Source: CAYPZL01 sp964415045 (GTDB lineage: Bacteria; Planctomycetota; Phycisphaerae; Sedimentisphaerales; Anaerobacaceae). Taken from it: DNA of 15,111 nt. Under the pieces are notes generated by a model. That model saw only the letters and a list, made by a program, of their open reading frames with translations, was not told the DNA's origin and made no database searches. Positions 1 to 5,111 of the stretch are shown in pieces. Positions within the stretch are counted from its first letter, which is position 1; each line of letters opens with the position of its first letter. The position numbers and the translations under genes are program-made. Location: the NCBI GenBank assembly GCA_964415045.1, contig CAYPZL010000142.1:1-15111 (forward strand). Direction: 5' to 3'.

Positions 1-36
1 TCCGCTCCAGGACAAATATCGGCAACGCGGACCAAT

Positions 37-921
37 TTACTCGAATCTACTTAGCCGCCGCTGGATATCATCTGGATTGTCTACATACTTCGTAGATTGT
101 TCGATTTTAGATGTCACCTCGGACAGTTGGTCAGCAAATGTTCTATACGCGTCCATCTCAGGTTGAGTGAATTCGATTTCTACGAACTTGCCTGCGAGTA
201 TCTCGTTTCTTGCGATTGAAAATGACTCTATACGGTCGGACGGTTCAGTTTTGCACATTCGGGCAAGCAAGGCTTTGTATGCAAACTGTTCGATTGCATT
301 GTCCATCACGATCTTCTCGAACAGTTTGCCGACGAAATAGACCTCGGTGCAGTAATCGTATATGTCACGAGCAAATTCCGAGGGAGGATCACACCACCAG
401 TTTAACGTGATACTCTTGTCGTAATCTTCCTGGGCAAAGGCTTGCTTGCCGAATCCAAAGTCAATTATTTTTACAAGTCCATCATCTGAAATCAGGAGAT
501 TCATTGGCCGGATGTCTCGGTGGAGAATTTTATTCTTCTCCAGATGAGCAAAGCCCTCAATTGTTTGCAGAAAAACTTGATTTATCTGTTCAGGGTTCTT
601 CGATAGATAGTCCTCGACGTCTGATCCGCGTACGTATTCCATCAGTATGTATCCGGCGAAATCTTGACGGTACAGGTAGTAGTTGAACACTCTGACTACA
701 TTTGGATGGTTCAGCAAATGCAGCAGTTTTATTTCTTGAACGAAATTGTCAAAGAGTTCAGTTCTCATCGTTTCGCTCAGAGGTGAGTATTTCTTGCAGA
801 CGAAGTATTCATCGATCTCACCATCGTACAGCAGAACCGTGCGTCCGCATGCGCCCTGACCTAGTTCACGGATGAATTCAAGGTCTTTGCGCCGAACGAA
901 TTTGACTATTTCTTCGGTCAT
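37..921 (-). CDS. Small soluble Hanks-type serine/threonine protein kinase
   Basis: A 294-residue protein with the full set of eukaryotic-type kinase landmarks. The glycine-rich loop is G21-Q-G23-A-C-G26. The ATP-binding lysine is probably K43 and its helix-C partner E63. The catalytic loop is H134-R-D136 with N141, the DFG motif is D154-F-G156, an APE-like P179-P-S-E182 follows, and a late conserved arginine is near R230. The lysine normally two residues after the catalytic Asp (HRDxKPxN) is arginine here (R138). The kinase domain fills about residues 14-245; the last ~50 residues are polar and of unknown role. There is no membrane segment, PASTA or other sensor domain, so it is probably cytosolic and its signal and substrates are unknown. 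The start ATG has no convincing Shine-Dalgarno sequence. The gene is AT-richer (about 40% GC in sampled lines) than the phosphofructokinase next to it (about 60%), suggesting transfer. Kinase family is confident; biological role is not known. Confidence 0.9.
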   Translation of the reverse strand: MTEEIVKFVRRKDLEFIRELGQGACGRTVLLYDGEIDEYFVCKKYSPLSETMRTELFDNFVQEIKLLHLLNHPNVVRVFNYYLYRQDFAGYILMEYVRGSDVEDYLSKNPEQINQVFLQTIEGFAHLEKNKILHRDIRPMNLLISDDGLVKIIDFGFGKQAFAQEDYDKSITLNWWCDPPSEFARDIYDYCTEVYFVGKLFEKIVMDNAIEQFAYKALLARMCKTEPSDRIESFSIARNEILAGKFVEIEFTQPEMDAYRTFADQLSEVTSKIEQSTKYVDNPDDIQRRLSRFE

Positions 922-1446
922 GATTTCTGCCAGAATCTAAGAACTTTAAGCCAAGCGCAGGATGGCCCTCTGGTCGGGCATAAATTCGCGGTGGAGACGG
1001 TTAATTGTGGGCCGGCGCGCAGGCCGGGGTGCTCCCCTTTTTTGTTTTTGGCTGTTTTCCTTTTCGCCATGCAGGAAACGCCTTTTTGCACTACCTCCGG
1101 CAAACCTGGATGTAATGATGCCGGACGGAAGGGAGGTTGTCAAGTCCAGAAACGGGGATTCCGAAGAAAAATCCGGGTCGGTCTCGGATTTCTCCGTGGC
1201 CGGAACCAAGACATTTACGCGCGCAGAGACGCTGAGACGCAGAGAAGGTCATGACGGCAGCGCGCTTTGAAACCCGGCGCCTTTGCGGCTCTCCGCGAGG
1301 TCCAATCCTTGTTAGGGCCGCAAGTTGCATCACCATCCCGAAATTGTCTGGAACAAATTCCCAGTTGTTGCGAGGTGGCAACGTGGGGCTTTCAAGCTCA
1401 CGTATGCGGCCTTCGGCGGCGTCTGCGGGAAATTTCCGGCGGGGTC
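922..1446. other. Gene-free stretch between kinase and phosphofructokinase
   Basis: No convincing gene lies here. The open frames on both strands are short, overlap one another and show no recognisable protein character. What it holds is a GC-rich block near 1010-1037 followed by a run of six T, one copy of the dispersed repeat (1201-1380), and the approach to the phosphofructokinase promoter. The kinase and the phosphofructokinase diverge from this region, so it should contain both promoters. Only the rightward one is clear. Confidence 0.6.
1201..1380. repeat. Dispersed repeat, copy A
   Basis: This segment aligns along its length with 8187-8366. Both begin with CGGAACCAA, share the block GCGCAGAGACGCTGAGACGC, then a diverged middle, then a GCGCCT(C/T)TGCG block, and end in shared TTGC(A/G)TCACCATCCC and CCAGTTGTT blocks. 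The two CGCAGAG/CTCTGCG-type blocks are inverted relative to each other, so the first ~85 bases can fold into a long imperfect hairpin. It encodes no protein. Repeats with this CGC-AGAGACGC character are, from general knowledge, scattered between genes in many environmental bacterial genomes. A MITE-like or REP-like origin is inference. Confidence 0.75.
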
Positions 1447-1474
1447 TTGAGCGGTGGGGGTTTGGGGGTATAAT
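1447..1474 (+). promoter_or_regulatory. Sigma70-type promoter of the phosphofructokinase gene
   Basis: A perfect -10 box TATAAT (1469-1474) is preceded after 16 bases by TTGAGC (1447-1452), which matches four of six -35 positions. Transcription should begin near 1481, giving a leader of about 47 bases to the preferred start codon at 1528. No riboswitch-like structure is visible in so short a leader. Confidence 0.6.
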
Positions 1475-1527
1475 GGCTCGTTCGCTTAAGAACTGAAGAT
1501 AGAATTCCTATGGGAGAACGTTTGACG

Positions 1528-2739
1528 ATGGCAGATGCACCGAAAGCCAATGCAGTCGTGGGTCAGTCTGGCGGTCCGACGGGGGTGATCAACGCCTCGC
1601 TGGTCGGCGTGGTCGAAGAGGCCCGCAAGCACCCGGAAATCGAGAACATCTACGGCGCGGTCCACGCGGTGGCGGGCATGGTCAAGGACGATTTCATCGA
1701 CCTGGGCGCTCTGTCGCCCGAGACGCTGGAGGTGGTGGCGGGCTCGCCGTCCTCGGCGATCGGCACGAGCCGGGACAAGCCGGACGCCGAGTATTGCCGC
1801 AGGATCCTCGAGGTTTTCAAGAAGCGGAACATCCGCTACTTCTTCTACATCGGCGGCAACGACTCGGCCAACACCGCGCACATCATCAACACCGTGGCCG
1901 ACGAGGAAAACTTCGACGTGCGGGCCTTCCACGTACCCAAGACCGTGGACAACGACCTGCTGGTGACCGACCACTGCCCGGGCTACGGCACCGCGGCCAA
2001 GTTCGTGGCCTCGGCGCTCATCGGCGACGACCTGGACAACCGGGCGCTGCCGGGCGTGAAGATCGACGTGATCATGGGCCGCCACGCGGGCTTTCTGACC
2101 GGCGCCGCGGCGCTGGGCAAGACCCGCGACGACGACGGGCCGCACTTAGTCTACGTGCCTGAGAGGGGCGTCTCGATGGACAAGTTGCTGGCTGACGTCG
2201 ACGCCGTGTTCAAGAAGCTCAACCGCTGTGTCATCGCCGTTAGCGAGGGCATGTGCGACGCCGACGGCGTGACTTGGGCCGAGAAACTCGCCCAGACCCA
2301 GGAGAAGGACGCCCACGGGAACATCCAGCTCTCCGGCACCGGGGCGCTGGCCGATTTCTTAGCCGCCCAGATCAAGACCAACCTCAAGATCAAGCGCGTC
2401 CGCGCCGATACCTTCGGCTACCTGCAGCGCAGCTTCCCCGGTCTGCAGTCCGAGGTCGATGTCACCGAGGCCCGCGAGTGCGGCCGGCAGGCGGTTCGGT
2501 TCGCCATGGAGCACGACAACGGTTCGGTCGCCATCAAGCGGACCGCCGAGGGCGACAATTACGCCTCCGAGCTGTTCCGCACCGAGCTCAAGAACGTCGC
2601 CGAGAAGACCAAGGAAATGCCGGCCGAGTTCATCAACGCCGACGGCAACGGCATGACCGACGCCTTCCTCAAGTACGCCATGCCCCTGGTCGGCGGACTG
2701 CCGAAGACCGAATACCTCGGCGGCTACCCGAGAATCTAA
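1528..2739 (+). CDS. Diphosphate-dependent 6-phosphofructokinase
   Basis: Phosphorylates fructose 6-phosphate to fructose 1,6-bisphosphate, reversibly and with pyrophosphate as the likely donor, in cytosolic glycolysis/gluconeogenesis. Numbering is from an upstream ATG at 1510. The nucleotide-binding start VVGQSGGPTGVINA is at 16-29. The donor-site motif G115-G-N-D-S119 carries Asp where ATP enzymes such as E. coli PfkA have Gly104. The motif P143-K-T-V-D-N-D149 has Lys where the ATP enzyme has Gly124. These two substitutions are the established PPi signature. The catalytic TVDND and M189-G-R-H-A-G194 substrate loop are intact. At about 400 residues it matches the longer PPi-type proteins rather than the ~320-residue ATP type. 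I prefer the ATG at 1528 because GGGAGA lies 10 bases upstream; the ATG at 1510, six codons earlier, has no Shine-Dalgarno sequence. It is monocistronic, with its own promoter and terminator. PPi use is inferred, not proven. Confidence 0.93.
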   Translation: MADAPKANAVVGQSGGPTGVINASLVGVVEEARKHPEIENIYGAVHAVAGMVKDDFIDLGALSPETLEVVAGSPSSAIGTSRDKPDAEYCRRILEVFKKRNIRYFFYIGGNDSANTAHIINTVADEENFDVRAFHVPKTVDNDLLVTDHCPGYGTAAKFVASALIGDDLDNRALPGVKIDVIMGRHAGFLTGAAALGKTRDDDGPHLVYVPERGVSMDKLLADVDAVFKKLNRCVIAVSEGMCDADGVTWAEKLAQTQEKDAHGNIQLSGTGALADFLAAQIKTNLKIKRVRADTFGYLQRSFPGLQSEVDVTEARECGRQAVRFAMEHDNGSVAIKRTAEGDNYASELFRTELKNVAEKTKEMPAEFINADGNGMTDAFLKYAMPLVGGLPKTEYLGGYPRI

Positions 2740-2762
2740 ACTCGTCAAAGACCACTTTCCAG

Positions 2763-2806
2763 GCCCCGCCCGGGCAACCATCCCAAGCCCGGCCGGGGCT
2801 TTTCTT
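2763..2806 (+). terminator. Intrinsic terminator after phosphofructokinase
   Basis: Arms 2763-2775 and 2787-2799 pair over 12 of 13 positions (GCCCCG.CCGGGC type) around an 11-base loop, followed directly by TTTTCTT. It sits 24 bases after the stop codon. The opposite strand has no T run, so it should work only rightward. The gene arriving from the other side stops at 2855. Confidence 0.85.
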
Positions 2807-2854
2807 CTGCGCCATCGAAGATGGTCCTCCTCGGGCACAGATCGCGCCGCGATT

Positions 2855-3469
2855 TCATCGGCTTGAGTCCTGTGTCCGTTGCAGATTCCGTTGAAACTCG
2901 GCAATGGTCTCAGCGGCACCATCAACGAAATCTCGCAGAATTTCGTCGAGCGAGACGTACTTCTGGGTATTATCATCGAAGAACCTCCCATCGCTGTACA
3001 GCAGCGGGCGCTGTTCGTTAATCTCTGCGTTGCCTGTGATCGTTTTCTTCGGGCCACAGGGTCGTACTTGATAGACTGCGCTTCCCTTGCGAGCGCGAAG
3101 TTGTAGTGGTCCTATCAACATCGTGGATTTGACTTGGGGATTGGGTGGAACGATGCCGATACGATGGAAATCGTGGATCCTGATCTTTTCTATGAGATTA
3201 TACCAGGGGATGTGCGAGGACAGACGGACCTTGACGTCCTCGCGTTTTTCTTCAATTTGTTCCTTGTCTGATGCTTCCAAGATTAACTCCACCACAGCGC
3301 GTGCGGAGTAGAGTCCGGCCAAGAGAAGGCGGAATGTATTAGCGGTATCGGTACATGCATCCGCCAGTTCATGGAAGAACTTGACACGCTGGTAGTGTTC
3401 GCGTACGCCGGCCACACGAGGATCGGGAAACGGCCATATCGGTTCACTGTCTTTTGAGTTGGCAGTCAT
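2855..3469 (-). CDS. Unrecognised 204-aa protein with HEPN-like R-x4-H motif
   Basis: I cannot assign this to a named family. The first ~105 residues look mainly helical (helices around 24-66 and 70-98), with a conserved-looking stretch R97-I-H-D-F-H102 that fits the R-x(4-6)-H catalytic signature of HEPN ribonucleases. The second half (about 112-175) looks beta-rich, and a final helix runs from 174 to 198. There is no signal peptide or membrane segment. It starts only 4 bases after the nucleotidyltransferase stop, with GGAGAG at 3478-3483 giving an 8-base spacer, so the two are surely co-transcribed and probably translationally coupled. HEPN toxins paired with nucleotidyltransferase antitoxins are a known arrangement, which makes a toxin-antitoxin role plausible. 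Against it, the residue after R97 is hydrophobic rather than the usual polar one, and the C-terminal half is unlike small HEPN toxins. Sampled lines are about 47% GC, lower than the glycosidase operon upstream. Confidence 0.75.
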   Translation of the reverse strand: MTANSKDSEPIWPFPDPRVAGVREHYQRVKFFHELADACTDTANTFRLLLAGLYSARAVVELILEASDKEQIEEKREDVKVRLSSHIPWYNLIEKIRIHDFHRIGIVPPNPQVKSTMLIGPLQLRARKGSAVYQVRPCGPKKTITGNAEINEQRPLLYSDGRFFDDNTQKYVSLDEILRDFVDGAAETIAEFQRNLQRTQDSSR

Positions 3470-3473
3470 CGTT

Positions 3474-4025
3474 TCAACTCTCCGTTCGCATTGTCTCCGG
3501 CGGTTGGAGTTGTTGTCTCAGTTCGTCGGTGAGGGCGTCCCAGAGGTGCGGGTGGGCCTCGACGAGGCGGGCGATGTCGGCGAGGTCCTTGATGCGTTTG
3601 CTTTGTCGTCGATCCGCATCGCTCCAGGCCCTGATCTTGCCCTGCAGCGTGTCCTCCAGGCAGGAAACCCGCATAAGGATGCCGTGCACGTCAGCGGGGA
3701 CGGCCCGGCCCGGAAAGTCTCGATAGAAATCCTCCGTGCTGAGCTGGATGCTGACGCGGGAGCGGCCTTTGAAGTTGACCGACCACTCGAATCTCTCCGC
3801 TCGAAAGCCGGCTTCTTCCAGTAGCGAGACGGCTCGTTCAACGGCCTCGGCGGCGACGACGAAATCCACGTCCTGCGTCACCATCGGCTCGGCGGCCCAA
3901 TGGTTCACCGCGACGCCGCCGATGGCGCACCAAGTGATGTCGGCGCGTTCGAGGCAATCGACGAGTCTCATGACGTCGTCGGTACCGCCCGACGTCTGCC
4001 AGTCAAAGAATTGTTTCGCAGTCAT
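3474..4025 (-). CDS. Nucleotidyltransferase, AbiEii/DUF6036-like
   Basis: A 183-residue soluble protein of the polymerase-beta nucleotidyltransferase fold. After an N-terminal helix (about 14-28) come the strand and glycine pair I35-G36-G37-V-A-V-N41, then T50-Q-D52-V-D54-F-V, where D52 and D54 are the expected metal-binding aspartates. A helical tail rich in Lys/Arg (139-157, DRRQSKRIKDLADIARLVEA) is typical of AbiEii-related and DUF6036-type proteins. A third acidic residue is not obvious. The likely activity is transfer of an NMP to a protein or RNA, as in type IV AbiE toxins or MntA antitoxins; the substrate cannot be read from sequence. The ATG at 4025 has TAGGA about seven bases upstream. 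It is followed immediately by the 204-aa R-x4-H protein, forming a two-gene unit. Family confidence is good; toxin or antitoxin role is inference. Confidence 0.87.
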   Translation of the reverse strand: MTAKQFFDWQTSGGTDDVMRLVDCLERADITWCAIGGVAVNHWAAEPMVTQDVDFVVAAEAVERAVSLLEEAGFRAERFEWSVNFKGRSRVSIQLSTEDFYRDFPGRAVPADVHGILMRVSCLEDTLQGKIRAWSDADRRQSKRIKDLADIARLVEAHPHLWDALTDELRQQLQPPETMRTES

Positions 4026-4039
4026 AAGACCATCCTACC

Positions 4040-4081
4040 GAAAGAAGATGCGTTCGCCAAGGCATTGTCCAACGCCTGGCG
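4040..4081 (-). terminator. Possible weak terminator between DUF6807 gene and nucleotidyltransferase
   Basis: On the minus strand, CGCCAGGC and GCCTTGGCG (arms 4074-4081 and 4055-4063) pair with one bulge around a 10-base loop, followed by an imperfect T-rich tract (TCTTCTTTC) at about 4041-4049. If active, it would separate the glycosidase transcript from the nucleotidyltransferase pair. The tract is poor, so readthrough is likely. Confidence 0.3.
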
Positions 4082-4087
4082 CTGCGT

Positions 4088-5038
4088 TTATGGTTCTGCC
4101 GTTTGAGCGAAGCGTTTCCATTGGGTTTCGATGTCGGAGACCGATTTCATTTGGCTGTGGATGTAGAGGCCGTAGCGCAGGTGGAGCGGGGCGGCCGGGG
4201 CGATTTCGCGTGGGGCTTCGAAGGTCAGCGAGGCGCCCATCCAGCCGTCGTTGCGGACGTGGAAGTGGGACGGGTGGTTCGGGTTGGCGGGGTGGTCGAA
4301 GAGCGTGACGCCTTCGAGGACGCCGTCGGCGATCGCGCCGCAGTAGTCGACCCAGCGGGCCCGCTTCCAGAAGATCGCCTTTTCGTTGACGCCGCCCTCG
4401 GAGTTGCGGATGCGTCCGCCGCCGTCGTGGACGCCGAGGGTCTTGGCCATGCGGACGCCGATCATGCCGAACGGCGTCTTTCCCAGCGTCACGGGCTTGT
4501 CTTTGGCGGCGAACTGGAGGTCGATTACGAGCAGCCATTCCTTGTCGGCCAGGAGTGTGACGCTGACGGTGCGGGTCTCGTCGAGCAGGACCTTGCCGGT
4601 CTTGTCGACCCACTCGTTCTCGGCGACGAGCAGCGAGGTCTCGCCACGGTCCTCGTATTTGACGATGCGTTTGTGCCGGATGGTCGCGCCGCCGGTGTCG
4701 GCCCAGAAGCTGGCGCCGCCGACGTCGTGATGCGAGATCCAGACGGAGTTGTGATGGCTGTGCGATTGGGGGTCGTGCGGATGCCCCATGCGCGTGAGGC
4801 TGCGGCCGGCCGGCCCGATGACGGGATATAGGAACGGGCGGTGCAGACCCGGGCCGAAATGGTACCGCGTGATCTCCACGCCGTCCCGCTGGAACGACGC
4901 CTGATCGTAGGGCATCGGAACGATTTGCAGCCGGGGCACGGGCTTGGGCTCGGGCAACTCCCCGGCCGCCGCGCCGCCGGCCATCCAGGCACAGAGCATT
5001 GCCGTCAAAACCGGCCTGATGAACGATCTTGCGTACAT
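4088..5038 (-). CDS. Exported DUF6807 (so-called PmoA-family) protein
   Basis: A 316-residue protein with a signal peptide: MYARS, a hydrophobic segment at about 8-22, and a likely cut near A25. The mature part carries the DUF6807 pattern. YHFGPGLHRPFLYPVIGPAG is followed by a histidine-rich stretch (GHPHDPQSHSHHNSVWISH, then ASFWADTGG), and near the end come FDHPANPNHPSHFHVRNDGWMGASL and a beta-rich finish. Databases often call this family 'methane oxygenase PmoA', which is a misnomer; it is unrelated to particulate methane monooxygenase and its activity is not established. The many His residues could form a metal site, which is inference. The ATG at 5038 is chosen over longer in-frame readings because AAAGGAG lies 5 bases upstream and the signal peptide begins there. 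It follows the GH2 gene by 73 bases on the same strand and is probably co-transcribed, suggesting a role in breaking down or remodelling an external glycan. Confidence 0.88.
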   Translation of the reverse strand: MYARSFIRPVLTAMLCAWMAGGAAAGELPEPKPVPRLQIVPMPYDQASFQRDGVEITRYHFGPGLHRPFLYPVIGPAGRSLTRMGHPHDPQSHSHHNSVWISHHDVGGASFWADTGGATIRHKRIVKYEDRGETSLLVAENEWVDKTGKVLLDETRTVSVTLLADKEWLLVIDLQFAAKDKPVTLGKTPFGMIGVRMAKTLGVHDGGGRIRNSEGGVNEKAIFWKRARWVDYCGAIADGVLEGVTLFDHPANPNHPSHFHVRNDGWMGASLTFEAPREIAPAAPLHLRYGLYIHSQMKSVSDIETQWKRFAQTAEP

Positions 5039-5111
5039 GCCAACTCCTTTCTCGCTGTGGCTCGCCGATGAGCCGCCGCGGAGCCAAATTCCTCCGGGCT
5101 GCCGGTTCGGC

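Noticed and set aside
1010..1043. GGGG-TGCT-CCCC followed by six T, like a rightward terminator
   Set aside because: No rightward gene or transcript lies upstream of it in the window, and the 4-bp stem is short; probably chance in a GC-rich block.
1486..2145. Long minus-strand frame opposite phosphofructokinase
   Set aside because: Antisense shadow of a high-GC gene; Val/Ala/Arg/His-rich product with no motifs.
4035..5087. Arg/Pro-rich 350-codon frame overlapping the DUF6807 gene
   Set aside because: Same-strand out-of-frame shadow; the DUF6807 frame has the family motifs.
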